NCBI RefSeq assembly: GCF_021442025.1
Contig: NZ_CP090446.1
Span: 1,302,001-1,366,000, forward strand
Length of the DNA: 64,000 bases
Reading direction: 5' to 3'
Origin: Sphingobacterium sp. SRCM116780
GTDB lineage: Bacteria > Bacteroidota > Bacteroidia > Sphingobacteriales > Sphingobacteriaceae
In this document: positions 9,401 through 17,543 of the stretch, piece by piece
Layout of the letters: each line of letters opens with the position of its first letter
Position numbering within the stretch: the stretch's first letter is position 1
The notes under the pieces: generated by a model
Databases searched by the model: none
Told to the model about the DNA's origin: nothing
Seen by the model: the letters and a program-made list of their open reading frames with translations, nothing else
Position numbers and translations under genes: made by a program

Positions 9401-9694
9401 GAGTTGACCACGAATGTGCCTTCTGTCCCTACCGTGTTGGACAGCAATCGGGAAAATTACTATTCGAATTCGGAAATCTTAATTGAAGATGGGGATCATA
9501 TCCGACTGCAAAGTATCAACCTGAACTATAGATTACCCTTGGCTAAAAAATCCATTAAAATAGAAATAATTGCAGTAGCTGAAAATCTGGGTATGATCTG
9601 GCGTAAGAATAAATTGGGTATTGATCCCGAGTACCATTTGAACTATTATATGCCTCCTAAGCAATTTACGGTAGGATTACGGACACAATTTTAA
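6431..9694 (+). CDS. SusC/RagA-family TonB-linked outer membrane receptor
   Basis: A 1087-residue outer membrane transporter. Order of parts: signal peptide (WIIFFAVLLQLSTFSVSYSQ), a carboxypeptidase-D-regulatory-like beta domain at about 40-115 (FRGQVRSSLDGTAVMNASI), a plug with LRLRGVSTIM and NDVESLVFLKDAASAAIWG, then a 22-strand-type barrel ending in VGLRTQF. The usual plug motif YGSRAANG reads WGAKSGNG here, so this is a divergent member. It imports a ligand bound by the SusD partner encoded 10 bases downstream. The TlpA gene upstream suggests a peptide or protein-derived ligand rather than glycan, by analogy only. Confidence 0.93.
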   Translation: MILIMIYLYYFLSKENTWIIFFAVLLQLSTFSVSYSQEKTVFRGQVRSSLDGTAVMNASIKLKNNTLIVQTDDNGNFEFKSQRDTGTLVLQHLQYHIKEVHFDSYKKFLAIQLDPRENALEEVQVYNTGYYSIPKERATGSYELVDRKQLNQSLSSNLLSRLEGLTGALSFDRRTAITKESSNEQLNLRLRGVSTIMSNAQPLIIVNNFPFDGDIADINPNDVESLVFLKDAASAAIWGAKSGNGVIVIQLKTAKNETARSIQFSYSNRIGGKPDVFNGNRFISSPDFMELEKELFQKSYFKENNTTLLSPYVYLLFQHQKGLIDDEILDRQTRLLASTDIRKDASQYLYQNSIAKIANLSLSGGGKSHGYFLSFGYDHSRFALKGNEDVRYSFRADHSFQFTPKLSAQITTDYIIRKERTNAVSMYDQSGIVPADKLMIYPYASLINTDGSYQTMPIAFSPFYIHDFMQTTGRDWLFNPLQELELRDQTNTNNALRFLSSLKYKPIDGLTLSLQYNYNLSNGAKQNYYDKNSYYARNLINRYMQLNGAFIVPDGNIRHAQTDQTVKHTGRFQMDYHKTLVNDLVLTTLIGAELSENKATIEPNQILYNFNDDTFIGLTALDYTTYFPVRPEGSARIPVSGSQVFELTDRFISYYGLGSLNWKQRYLLTGSLRWDASNLFGVKTNQKGVPLWSIGTSWLIHRESFAQSLPFTELKLRATVGENGNINKNASAFPTAAFTIGSMTRLQEALLKTAGNPQLKWERVRTWNLGLDWAVHRNTLGGSIDIFEKDCYDLLGYKNADPTTGINPAVGGVKEMINYGQFQSRGIDINLYWRQVKLGTLFLNADLKISKNWNKVIDYDIKPTTILDYFQYIVPATSGKSRDILYAFPWYGLDAETGSPLVSDGTQLGTTYGSHVSSFDYEKLLQVGNSFPLWNGSFRNEWVYNNISLSFLFTWKGAYQFRRSSVNYQELMEKWNMHTDYHNRWQKKGDELTTNVPSVPTVLDSNRENYYSNSEILIEDGDHIRLQSINLNYRLPLAKKSIKIEIIAVAENLGMIWRKNKLGIDPEYHLNYYMPPKQFTVGLRTQF

Positions 9695-9704
9695 TCGAAA
9701 TAGT

Positions 9705-11072
9705 ATGAAAAAGATATTTATAATTTTTACAACCATCAGTTTTTTCTGCTGTGGATGTGCAGCAGATTTTCTAGATGTAAAACCTGCGAAGAATTTGGTT
9801 GTTCTTTCCTCCATAACTGATTATCAAGCATTGATGGATAGAGTCAGCATCTTGAATGAAAAAACATCGCAAGAGTTGGCTATTATGTCCATTGATGATT
9901 ATTATTTATTATCGGACACATGGAAGTTTTTGAGCTCTTCTACTCAACGTAATGCCTATATATGGAAAGCGGATGTGTTTGAAGGCGAACAATCACGCGA
10001 TTGGGACAATGGCTATGAACGTATATTTTACGCCAACACGGCATTAGAAGGTTTGGCTAAAATAGCGCCATCTAAAGATGAAGAGCAGCTCTGGAAAAAT
10101 GTAAAAGCAAGAGCGTTATTTCATAGGGCTTGGAACCACTATAACCTCATGATGTTGTTTGGCGATTATACAGGAAGTATAGATGGAGCAGGAAAAGGAA
10201 TACCGCTACGTAAGGCATCAGATATTAATATTCCTGTAACAAGAAGTACATCCTCGGAAACGTTCACTTTTATTATCGATGACCTAAAAAATGCTGTTCA
10301 ACTGTTTGATAATAGTACTTACCATATCGAACGACCAACCAAGTATAGTGCTTTTGGGTTATTGGCAAAAATATATCTCTATCTGCAGGACTATGAAACT
10401 GCTTTTAAATATGCGCAGTTAACCATGGAAGGGAATTATAAGTTAATTGACTTCAATACATTGGATCGGAATAAATCATTTCCATTTCCTTCGTATGGGG
10501 TAGGGAATACAGAAATAGTTTTTAATGCCTGGTTGCCAACTGTTGCTTCGTTTGCACAGACTCGGTTATGTGTGGATACCGACCTTTTATCTCTGTATGA
10601 TAATCATGATCTTCGTCGAACGGTCTATTTTAAAAATAATACGACGGGACAAGTGACGTTTAAGGGAAGTTATGTCGGAAGTTCGTTATTATTTACAGGC
10701 ATTTCTATGAATGAAATTTACCTGATCGCAATGGAATCAGCGGTAAGGATAAATAAATTGAATCTAGCTCTTGAACTATACAATAAATTGCGCGTGAACA
10801 GATTTGCACAAAATCATTATCAACATGAGACGACAGTAGATAAGAATATATTACTGAATTTGATTTGGAAAGAGAAAAGACGAGAATTGGTTATGCGCGC
10901 TTCGCGTTGGGAAGATTTGAAAAGATTAAACAAATCTGGAGAACATCCTATTACATTGCAGCGTATTATTGAAGGAGTAACTTATAAGCTGACTCCTCAT
11001 GATGCTAAATATGTGATGCCAATTCCTGACTACGTGGTCAATATGTCGAAGATAGATCAAAATCCAAGATAA
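9705..11072 (+). CDS. SusD/RagB-family outer membrane lipoprotein
   Basis: A 455-residue ligand-binding partner of the preceding SusC. The N-terminus is a lipoprotein signal with cysteines in CCGCAADFLDVKP; one becomes the lipidated residue. SusD landmarks are visible: ARALFHRAWNHYNLMMLFGDY, KYSAFGLLAKIYLYLQDYE (TPR-like region), NEIYLIAMESAVRINKLNLALELYNKLRVNRF, and the C-terminal WKEKRRELVMRASRWEDLKRLN. The length is usual for the family. It ends just before a strong hairpin terminator, so it closes the TlpA-SusC-SusD operon. Nothing nearby (no glycoside hydrolase) names a polysaccharide substrate. Confidence 0.93.
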   Translation: MKKIFIIFTTISFFCCGCAADFLDVKPAKNLVVLSSITDYQALMDRVSILNEKTSQELAIMSIDDYYLLSDTWKFLSSSTQRNAYIWKADVFEGEQSRDWDNGYERIFYANTALEGLAKIAPSKDEEQLWKNVKARALFHRAWNHYNLMMLFGDYTGSIDGAGKGIPLRKASDINIPVTRSTSSETFTFIIDDLKNAVQLFDNSTYHIERPTKYSAFGLLAKIYLYLQDYETAFKYAQLTMEGNYKLIDFNTLDRNKSFPFPSYGVGNTEIVFNAWLPTVASFAQTRLCVDTDLLSLYDNHDLRRTVYFKNNTTGQVTFKGSYVGSSLLFTGISMNEIYLIAMESAVRINKLNLALELYNKLRVNRFAQNHYQHETTVDKNILLNLIWKEKRRELVMRASRWEDLKRLNKSGEHPITLQRIIEGVTYKLTPHDAKYVMPIPDYVVNMSKIDQNPR

Positions 11073-11074
11073 AA

Positions 11075-11096
11075 AGAGAGGGATAATTCCCTCTCT
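11075..11096. terminator. Intrinsic terminator between convergent genes
   Basis: AGAGAGGGA-taat-TCCCTCTCT, a perfect 9-bp stem with a 4-nt loop, three bases after the susD stop and flanked by A and T runs. It can serve both the susD operon and the convergent DUF6520-like gene. Confidence 0.85.
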
Positions 11097-11106
11097 CTTA
11101 TTTAAG

Positions 11107-11424
11107 CTATTCTTCTCGATAAGCTTCATCCAATACTGTGTGATTGGTCTGAGCATCTGATACTGTTGATGGGAACGGTTGAGACGAGTCTAATTCAATT
11201 TCAATCGCGCACATATCTTCAGATTTTGATGTACTACATGGAGCATTAGGATCATTACTGGGTGGAGAAGGTAATGGCGTGGATGATGTAATGTTGCTAC
11301 CACTAACGGGATACCAATTTGATACCAAATGATCTTTATCTCTCATTGACATCAATGTCACTACTGCAATAGCTACAGCAAATACGGCTAAGCCGTGTTT
11401 TTGAAACTTTTGGAACTTTTCCAT
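11107..11424 (-). CDS. Small exported DUF6520-like protein
   Basis: About 105 residues from ATG 11424; the frame is open further up to 11499 but the added 25 residues precede the obvious export signal. From the chosen start comes MEKFQKFQKHGLAVFAVAIA, a basic head plus hydrophobic core, then the landmark Trp-Tyr (NWYPVSGSN), a Pro/Ser-rich linker and paired cysteines (APCSTSKSEDMCAIEIE). This layout is that of the DUF6520 family of Bacteroidota, small proteins of unknown role often encoded beside a MauE-like membrane protein, as here. Mature protein probably periplasmic or surface-attached. Confidence 0.65.
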   Translation of the reverse strand: MEKFQKFQKHGLAVFAVAIAVVTLMSMRDKDHLVSNWYPVSGSNITSSTPLPSPPSNDPNAPCSTSKSEDMCAIEIELDSSQPFPSTVSDAQTNHTVLDEAYREE

Positions 11425-11634
11425 AACGTTAAATTTTAATAGTAAATATTCTAATTGTTTTCCCATCCTATCTGTTGCCGATTTGCTATATGGAGCCATC
11501 GGTAATAGACAGGGATTATAACATGTCTTTTGGCAGACGTGCCCTTTCTCCAGATGGACCTCGCATCTAGGTTCTGTTGTGTTCTGATCAGCTATTTTTC
11601 GTTACAGCTTATGGCGCTGGTTTGCGATTAATTT

Positions 11635-12057
11635 TCATGTATTTCGTATCTGTTTTTCCAGTAAGTAGCTTACACTGCTGATGGTTAAAAAGAATAGGTT
11701 CAACCAAAAGTGTGCAGTCCAACCGATATGTTGGAATACCAGTCCACAGCCACATGGAAGGTTTTTCCAGACCTGCAATAAAGCCAAACCAACATAAGTC
11801 GTAAAGGCGACCATGAGTACTGCTGACAAGCCCAATCCCCAAATCCGTGTTTTAGGATAGAGCAGCAGCAGACCTGTTCCCAACTCCAATGTGGGAAGTA
11901 AATAGGCCAATACTTTTCCTAGCTCATCTGGAAATGGTTGCTGCAATAGGGCACTTTTGAACAGTTCGAAGTTGTTGAACTTGTCCAAACTGATTGGGAT
12001 CCATAACAGCATCAATGCGATCACGATCATCATCTGTAGTATCTTTTTTGTGTTCAT
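11635..12057 (-). CDS. MauE/DoxX-like four-helix membrane protein
   Basis: A 140-residue protein with four hydrophobic helices: about 8-24, 50-68, 75-95 and 118-133. A CGCG motif (KNLPCGCGLVF) lies between helices three and four, and the helix pattern fits the methylamine-utilisation MauE / DoxX superfamily, whose members support disulfide or thiol chemistry in the envelope. It is upstream of, and on the same strand as, the DUF6520-like gene, a pairing seen in many Bacteroidota. Methylamine use itself is unlikely, as no other mau gene is present. The 210-base gap to the next gene shows nothing clear. Confidence 0.68.
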   Translation of the reverse strand: MNTKKILQMMIVIALMLLWIPISLDKFNNFELFKSALLQQPFPDELGKVLAYLLPTLELGTGLLLLYPKTRIWGLGLSAVLMVAFTTYVGLALLQVWKNLPCGCGLVFQHIGWTAHFWLNLFFLTISSVSYLLEKQIRNT

Positions 12058-12306
12058 CTCTGCAATAGGTTATAATCTAAAGTTAGCAGACAATCCAACC
12101 GTTTGGAGGGGAGAAATATTGGGTAAACAACCACTTTGAAAGTGGTTTAAATAAGTTTTTAAAAATGAAAAGGAGAGATTTAGCTTAAATTGAAAGGGGA
12201 GTAAATGCTTGAGAAAATATAGTTTTTCTATGGCTTGCATCTTACTCTTGGTGGTTATTCTTCTTGTTCAGGAAGGTAGAAAAAGGAGGAATCTCCCTGT
12301 TTTTTA

Positions 12307-12345
12307 AATAATCCTTGTTTTGAGGTAGAGAACAAGGATTATTTT
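12307..12345. terminator. Long hairpin downstream of the RteC-like gene
   Basis: A perfect 14-bp stem (arms 12307-12320 and 12332-12345) with an 11-nt loop, 19 bases past the stop of the minus-strand gene. A T run follows only on the plus strand, so the direction in which it works is unclear. The rest of the 12058-12363 gap holds no supported gene. Confidence 0.5.
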
Positions 12346-12363
12346 CATGGTGGCAGTTATGTG

Positions 12364-13485
12364 CTAGTATTTGAAATCGTTATTGAGCGATTCTAAAATC
12401 ATCTGTAAGATCCGACGGATGCGATAAGCACTGTTTTCTAATCCTTTTTTATCAAATTTTTCCAGTTGACTGGGGCGAATATGGATGCCTGTCTTACTGA
12501 GGATATGTTTTGAAAAGTTCTCGGATGCCTCACGCTTTGTTTTCTCAACAAATAAACCACTTCGAAAGAAATAGTGAAAGAAAATCTTCAGCTCATCGGC
12601 ATTGCAAGTGGTGCGGATACTGGCTAAGACCAGGTCAAAACTACTTCCCAATTCTTTTTCCTGCTGGAGTTCGATTCGTTTTTTTGCTGTATACGCCAGC
12701 AGATAATCGGCAAGTCGATCTCGGGTATTATCAAAAGCTAGGTGGGGATCGGAGGGTGTCTGCTTCAACCGGAAATCAATGGCATGCAGCAACATTTCCT
12801 GTTCGATGGTTGTTTTCTTTTCGCCCAGTTGCTTATCCAGGTATTCACAACAGCGATTGAAAAAGCCCATGTAATTGAAATTATGATTGATCATCAATTC
12901 CACAAAACGCTGGTTCCAATCTTTGTCTCGGGTATCTTTCGCTAGTTTTTCTAAACTGGAAAAAAGTTTCAGGATAAATTGACGCTGATAATACTTGATA
13001 TTTGGATGGGTTGAAGTATCCAGTAAGCTTTCCACAGCATAGGGGATCTCATGCAGAAAATCGTCATCGATCTGCTTGTGGCGTAAGGTTTCCAGTAAAC
13101 TGGGGAATTGATTGGCACAATAGTCTTTCAGCAGATCATACTCATATAAGGTCAAGGATTCATTGGCATCCATATTATGCCGATAGATTTCTTCCTGTAC
13201 ACGGAATAGCTGATGAATCTTCAAGATCGTAGCATCTGCCTGCTGCTCTTTGAGGTGATAGAGCTGATTGAAAAGTAAGCGTAGTTTGCTATAGAATGTA
13301 CGAAAGGATTGTTCGGCCATTTCCAGCCGATCATGACTGAAATATAATTGGTCTGATTTGCGTTCGATCTTGTCGATAGCAAGCAAAATAGGAAATTCAC
13401 AGTCTTCGCTATCCTGTCGGAATTGTTTGCAATGACTATACTGTGTGATGGCATCCGTTAAAGTGGTTAATGCTCGAATCATAAA
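12364..13485 (-). CDS. RteC-like regulatory/hypothetical protein
   Basis: About 373 residues from ATG 13485; an upstream ATG at 13539 would add 18 unconvincing residues. The protein is alpha-helical and charged with no signal peptide. Its central part (IKYYQRQFILKLFSSLEKL, then NHNFNYMGFFNRCCEYLDKQL) and its end (ADELKIFFHYFFRSGLFVEK... RRILQMILESLNN) have the layout of RteC proteins, which regulate excision of Bacteroides conjugative transposons. Here no tra genes or integrase accompany it. The match is by eye and moderate; such genes also occur as orphan chromosomal copies. Confidence 0.45.
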   Translation of the reverse strand, partial: FMIRALTTLTDAITQYSHCKQFRQDSEDCEFPILLAIDKIERKSDQLYFSHDRLEMAEQSFRTFYSKLRLLFNQLYHLKEQQADATILKIHQLFRVQEEIYRHNMDANESLTLYEYDLLKDYCANQFPSLLETLRHKQIDDDFLHEIPYAVESLLDTSTHPNIKYYQRQFILKLFSSLEKLAKDTRDKDWNQRFVELMINHNFNYMGFFNRCCEYLDKQLGEKKTTIEQEMLLHAIDFRLKQTPSDPHLAFDNTRDRLADYLLAYTAKKRIELQQEKELGSSFDLVLASIRTTCNADELKIFFHYFFRSGLFVEKTKREASENFSKHILSKTGIHIRPSQLEKFDKKGLENSAYRIRRILQMILESLNNDFKY

Positions 13486-13613
13486 GTTGTTGAAATAAAT
13501 GGTTCTTGCAAATAAAACCGATATTTCAAAGAAATGCAACTTATTGAAGGTTTAAATAGGCTTGGGCAGGATTAATGACAAGGTGTTGCCATAACGATTG
13601 ACTATTCTTTTAC

Positions 13614-13650
13614 ATCTCTTGACTTTAATGATGGAGAGAAGTCAAGAGAT
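13614..13650. terminator. Hairpin at the 3' end of the 13.6-14.5 kb gene
   Basis: ATCTCTTGACTT and AAGTCAAGAGAT form a perfect 12-bp stem with a 13-nt loop; six Ts follow on the plus strand. The stop codon of the minus-strand gene lies inside the right arm. It is an intrinsic terminator on the plus strand by form. Confidence 0.55.
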
Positions 13651-14475
13651 TTTTTCCATACGCTCATTGCGGTCAATAATAGTCGGTGTATAAATTCGTG
13701 GTCTAGTTATGATGTCTTTATTCTTCCTATTTATGATTCGGTAAAAATTTCTGTCCAATATAAATTTTAATTTCAATTTATTTGATAATCCTTTTAATGT
13801 ATAGAAATAGGCTACTTCTCCTTCCTTTCCTCTTAGCTCTTTATAGCTATCTATAATTTTGACATTATTTTCTTTTTCAAAATCGGTTATAAATTCTTCA
13901 CGAGTAGGTTTGTTATCCAATTGTTGATCTCTTGGACAGCAAACGGAGCCATAACTTTCAGCATAATAAATCTCTTTTTGATTGTCCTTCATTTTGTAGG
14001 GTTGTGCATAGTTCATTTTTGGAAAACCTCCCATGATCACTATGCTATCTTTTAATAGTGTTCCCTGCTCTCTATTGAATTCATAAATGATAGCACTTGC
14101 CATAGGTTCAGCACATGCAATACCTTTTGACAGTTTTTGGTTAGAAATTTCACTATAATACGCCCAATTAGGTACGATGACTATTATTTTAGGAAATTCT
14201 GGATAAATAGTCGGTAATAGCTGGAGTGGTACTTGGGTTTGAATAAATATGACAGGAATTTCATCAGTCTTAGGAATAGATCTGTTAAAAAGAAAATTTT
14301 CCCCATAACGATCGACATGATCATCGCTTATTTCAATGACATGATCAAATACGGAATCTCTTATCGTATTTGAATGGTAATTGTTTTTAGGGTTCTCCAC
14401 AATTTTCCCTTGAGAGCAACAGATCGTACTTGTCAATAGGAGAAAAACTAAAAGATAATAGGTCGCGATGTTCAT
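13642..14475 (-). CDS. Exported protein of unknown function
   Basis: About 277 residues from ATG 14475, preferred over 14496 because it begins right at the signal peptide (MNIATYYLLVFLLLTSTICC). The two cysteines after the hydrophobic core could make it a lipoprotein, though the lipobox is poor. Conserved-looking features are GIACAEPMASAIIYEF and ESYGSVCCPRDQQLD, three or four cysteines that may form disulfides. I recognise no family. It stands alone between a hairpin and the small secreted gene, same strand. Confidence 0.6.
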   Translation of the reverse strand: MNIATYYLLVFLLLTSTICCSQGKIVENPKNNYHSNTIRDSVFDHVIEISDDHVDRYGENFLFNRSIPKTDEIPVIFIQTQVPLQLLPTIYPEFPKIIVIVPNWAYYSEISNQKLSKGIACAEPMASAIIYEFNREQGTLLKDSIVIMGGFPKMNYAQPYKMKDNQKEIYYAESYGSVCCPRDQQLDNKPTREEFITDFEKENNVKIIDSYKELRGKEGEVAYFYTLKGLSNKLKLKFILDRNFYRIINRKNKDIITRPRIYTPTIIDRNERMEKIS

Positions 14476-14557
14476 TTTGTTGTCTGTTTTATACAATGTC
14501 TGTCGGTGTTTTGAGCTTTATATCCAGTTGGGAAATGTAACGTGGACAAATGGCTTG

Positions 14558-15001
14558 TTATTGCTTATACCATTCCTCATCTTCTTTCCATTCATGACTA
14601 CCCAGTTTTTTAAATAAATGTGCTGTCAGTTCCACTTCACCATTTTTGCTTACAGTGAACGTCTTTTTCTCCCATTCTGTAATTGGATCCATTCTTTTTT
14701 GAAAATGCTGTGTTGTGATTATAATTTTATTACCTTGGACTTTCAATCTTTCTTCATCCCAAAAGAGATTATTGCAGTCGCCTCCTTCATCTTTGTAAGC
14801 ATAGTAGGTGAGGACCAATTTTTCTTTTCCATTTGCTTTGATGTAAAGTTCCCTTGCATCATCTTTGCTTTCCCATTCATTGTTTACTTTTTTATTTTTA
14901 ATGATGAATGTTTGATTGCTGACTTTGAATATCTTGGTCTGCCCAAAGACAATGCTGAAAGACGTTAGGATAAGAAATAGAAATGCTGCTTTTATTTTCA
15001 T
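14558..15001 (-). CDS. Small secreted protein of unknown function
   Basis: 147 residues with a clean signal peptide (MKIKAAFLFLILTSFSIVFG, cut before QTK). The mature part is beta-rich and charged (Lys/Glu), with one CNN and repeated aromatic-Lys patterns, consistent with a small beta-barrel or lipocalin-like fold; no family is recognised. A paired direct repeat followed by a -7-like box lies upstream (15068-15135), suggesting activator control. A broken copy of its 3' end together with its upstream region lies at 17544-17706. Confidence 0.62.
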   Translation of the reverse strand: MKIKAAFLFLILTSFSIVFGQTKIFKVSNQTFIIKNKKVNNEWESKDDARELYIKANGKEKLVLTYYAYKDEGGDCNNLFWDEERLKVQGNKIIITTQHFQKRMDPITEWEKKTFTVSKNGEVELTAHLFKKLGSHEWKEDEEWYKQ

Positions 15002-15067
15002 ACTCTTTACCCAGTGAATTTTTGTTTGATGCTATTGTATTCCATTTTATAATACCGTATTCTATTT

Positions 15068-15135
15068 CTAAAATAAAAATCCTTTCACATTGCATATAAA
15101 ACCATTTACAATTCGCAGGGTTGGTTTACGATTCG
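15068..15135 (-). promoter_or_regulatory. Paired 12-bp direct repeat with -7 box, copy A
   Basis: On the minus strand CGAATCGTAAAC (15135-15124) and CGAATTGTAAAT (15115-15104) are 20 bases apart start to start. After 28 bases comes TATTTTAG (15075-15068), a weak TAnnTTTG. Two further copies of the same arrangement occur at 17733 and 19991. Two-turn direct repeats upstream of a promoter are the usual form of LytTR-family activator sites; the regulator is not identified. Confidence 0.65.
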
Positions 15136-15188
15136 TGTTTGAAAAAAGAAACGATACAGGCATCAGATTTTAAAACGTATAGATTGTC

Positions 15189-16019
15189 TTAGCCTGTAGA
15201 GTTCTTTTGTATATATGCTGATATTGGTTTTATCAATATATTGTTATCGGAGAGTTTTTGAATGACTTCATTATTGAGTTCTTCTTCCGAAAGTTCTAGA
15301 AATAAATGAGTCTGTGGGATTTCAATATATCTGACAGAAAATATATCCATTTGCTCTTTTAGTATGTTGTACCTTTTGTCATTTTCTCTTACAAATCCTT
15401 GAGGAACTTTGTTTGGAGTGAGCCATATCCAACTATCTTTGTATTTACTTCTATAGTTTGCATAGCCACTGTTAAAATAGTCTGGTTCATCAAACTTAAT
15501 TTGTAGTACAGCTTCAATTTGTTTTGATACATCTTCAATTGAGCTTTCTGTTTCAATGACTAGTTCATTTTCTACATCCAGTTCTAGAAGTGCTAAAAAT
15601 GCTGCAAATGAATCTGCAATATCTTCTTGGTTATCACATTCTACATCAATCCAAGACACTTTTGGTTGTTGTTTATCTTTTCTATAATCCAAACAGATAT
15701 ACCAATGTCCGTCTCCATCTATTGGCACGAGTCCGTCAAGTTCAAAACTGACATATTCTTTTAGTTCTTCTCAATCAAAATCTGTTAAAGAGGGGAAGTA
15801 AGGGCCAATTCCCATTATTTGTTCATGAGGGGTTTCGGAAAGTTTATAACGAACATATCCACCGTTCTGAATTTTTAGTATATCGACCAATTCTTTTGGA
15901 AGTTTGTAGCCAATCTGCTTTTCCGCATTTGCTAAAATTTCATCTGTCAATTGAGGTTGTACGTAAGGTAAATAACTGGGTACTCTCCAAATATTTTTTT
16001 TGTGCTCTTCTTGTGTCAT
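15189..16019 (-). pseudogene. SMI1/KNR4 (SUKH) family protein interrupted by an in-frame TGA
   Basis: Read through, this is a 276-codon gene of the SUKH superfamily: the N-terminal KQIGYKLPKELVDILKIQNGG, then SLTDFD, TGA at 15773-15771, EELKEYVSFELDGLVPIDGDG, HWYICLDYR and IDVECDNQEDIADSFAAFLALL. Family members carry Trp at the stop position (DFDWEE), so a single TGG-to-TGA change explains it. The downstream part has only a GTG start at 15728. SUKH proteins often act as immunity proteins against contact-dependent toxins, but no toxin is nearby. The start overlaps the end of the DinB-like gene by 4 bases. Confidence 0.8.
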
Positions 16020-16537
16020 TTTGTTCGTTGTTCTAAATTTTCCTGTGTCTGTCTAAGATGATGCGTTGCGTGATAACTCATCAGGTAAAACATCTCTCTT
16101 ATGGTCATAGGACCAAGCAAAGGACTGGGTATAACAAGTGTGTCAAGTTCTTCGTCTGTGTATTGACCTAACAATTGTTGAATAGTCTGTAAAACTTTCT
16201 GTATATCGTTTGTAATTATTACCTTTTGTTCAGCGCTAATCTGTTCAGGTAAAAACTGTTGTGCAGATTGACGACTTGTTTTAAAATAATTTTCAATGAC
16301 CGTGTCATAGCTCCAAGTTGGGCGGTCTATTTTTCCAAATTTCTGTAAAATAAATTCCTTAGATGAAAGGATTTTAGGAAATGCCGATATGACTAAGTAC
16401 ACATGATGAAATTGCTGTCCGGCTGTCCACTTTCCATGATTGCTAGCGATAAAATGCTCGTCCGTCAATGAATTTACATAGGCAATCATTTCTTGATGAT
16501 TGTTATAAAATGTTTCTATTAGTTCTTCTTTTGTCAT
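16016..16537 (-). CDS. DinB/YfiT-family putative metal-dependent protein
   Basis: 173 residues forming a four-helix bundle of the DinB superfamily. Metal-binding histidines are visible at the usual places: the first in GQQFHHVYLV (about residue 44), and the pair in MSYHATHHLRQ near the C-terminus. KWTAGQQ is a common lead-in of this family. Members include DinB, bacillithiol transferases and many stress-associated proteins of unknown activity; the substrate cannot be told. The TGA of this gene overlaps the ATG of the broken SUKH gene, so they were one operon. Confidence 0.8.
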   Translation of the reverse strand: MTKEELIETFYNNHQEMIAYVNSLTDEHFIASNHGKWTAGQQFHHVYLVISAFPKILSSKEFILQKFGKIDRPTWSYDTVIENYFKTSRQSAQQFLPEQISAEQKVIITNDIQKVLQTIQQLLGQYTDEELDTLVIPSPLLGPMTIREMFYLMSYHATHHLRQTQENLEQRTK

Positions 16538-16618
16538 AATGTTTTTTACTTTATTAATGCGATGTTGTTCTTACGGTTACTGCCAACTTTATGATAAGCA
16601 GCTATTAACTGTAATTAT

Positions 16619-17248
16619 TCAGAGCACATCTATTTCTTTTTGTACATTCTGCTTTGCCTGCTTTTCAAACCTATTATAAAAAAAATCTGTTTTGAATATA
16701 CTATCCATTTCCAAAAAATGATGCAATACTTTTTTGCGCCCTGTATGATAAACAAGGTCAGGATAAATGGCATATTCTTTTCTTACGTTCTTATAGTACA
16801 GGGTATACGCTTCCCAAGGCTGACCCAACACGGCAAGATCGGCATCTGTAAAATAATTGGTGTCACTGTCCGTTGATTTCAGGTGTGATTTGGTGGCTAA
16901 AATTTGCTTTTTGCAATGTTCAATAATGTTAGAAGAAACAGAAATTTCCTTCATTCGTTTTTCAGCAAGTTCAGCACTTTTTTCTTCATTGTCCGATTTT
17001 AGCGCATTGTATATGATGTCGTGGTAATAAAGGGTAAATAAAATAATATCCCAGTTTTGTATTTCTCCTTTTACTTCCGTCAATTGTGTTAATAAATTGT
17101 CCAGATGTTGTAAGGTGTGATAATGTCTTTTCTTGTCTGCATAGTTTTTTTCAATTTCAGTCCACAGTTCATGCTTCAGCTTGTCATTGTCTGTATAGTT
17201 GGTCAAAAGTCCGATGAATGTTTCTTTTAGCGCTGTCATCTTCTGCAA
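16619..17248 (-). CDS. Predicted metal-dependent HD-superfamily phosphohydrolase
   Basis: 209 residues matching the COG4339 type of HD proteins: RHYHTLQHLDNLL at about 41-53, LYYHDIIYN with the HD pair at about 76, the helix with CKKQILATKSH, and FTDADLAVLG with the Asp near 133. These supply the H...HD...D metal site. Proteins of this type are annotated as predicted hydrolases of unknown substrate. The gene is first in a minus-strand run with the DinB-like and SUKH genes. A 20-base exact copy of its 3' end recurs at 20128-20147. Confidence 0.82.
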   Translation of the reverse strand: MQKMTALKETFIGLLTNYTDNDKLKHELWTEIEKNYADKKRHYHTLQHLDNLLTQLTEVKGEIQNWDIILFTLYYHDIIYNALKSDNEEKSAELAEKRMKEISVSSNIIEHCKKQILATKSHLKSTDSDTNYFTDADLAVLGQPWEAYTLYYKNVRKEYAIYPDLVYHTGRKKVLHHFLEMDSIFKTDFFYNRFEKQAKQNVQKEIDVL

Positions 17249-17384
17249 TTGTATTTGTATCTTTTTAAATTTACAAAATAATCCCTTTCGTTCTAGTTAT
17301 GGTTTTACGGTAAATACTATTTTTTTAAACGAACGGATATAACATCATTCTATTGTTTATGAAGTAAATCTGGATACCCAGAAG

Positions 17385-17543
17385 TATATTTGATTTTTCG
17401 TATCCTGATCCTATAAAGAAATTGCTAAAACCCTCTCAGATACTATTACGTACGACTGCATGCTTACTTTTGTTGTTTTCGAGTATTTATGTACATGCGC
17501 AATCCTCTGTACTTAATTTAACGATGGAGCACATGGATAAAAA
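17385..17543 (+). pseudogene. Decayed 5' end of a SusC-type receptor gene (relic 1)
   Basis: A TATATTTG promoter box (17385-17392) precedes a frame from 17413 whose start is ATA instead of ATG. It encodes a signal peptide (ACLLLLFSSIYVHAQS) and SSVLNLTMEHM, the opening of an STN domain as in SusC proteins. The sequence then breaks off into an unrelated 3' fragment at 17544. It aligns over about 110 bases with relic 2 at 25317. The rest of the gene is gone. Confidence 0.7.

Noticed and set aside
11425-11499. 25-residue extension of the DUF6520-like protein
   Set aside because: It precedes the basic head and hydrophobic core of the export signal, which must be at the N-terminus.
12230-12394. 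Short plus-strand frame with hydrophobic start (MACILLLVVILLVQEG)
   Set aside because: It continues into the 3' end of the minus-strand RteC-like gene in antisense and lacks a promoter; likely chance.
12364-13485. Evidence of a conjugative transposon because of the RteC-like gene
   Set aside because: No integrase, mobilisation or tra genes, and no tRNA target, are present nearby.
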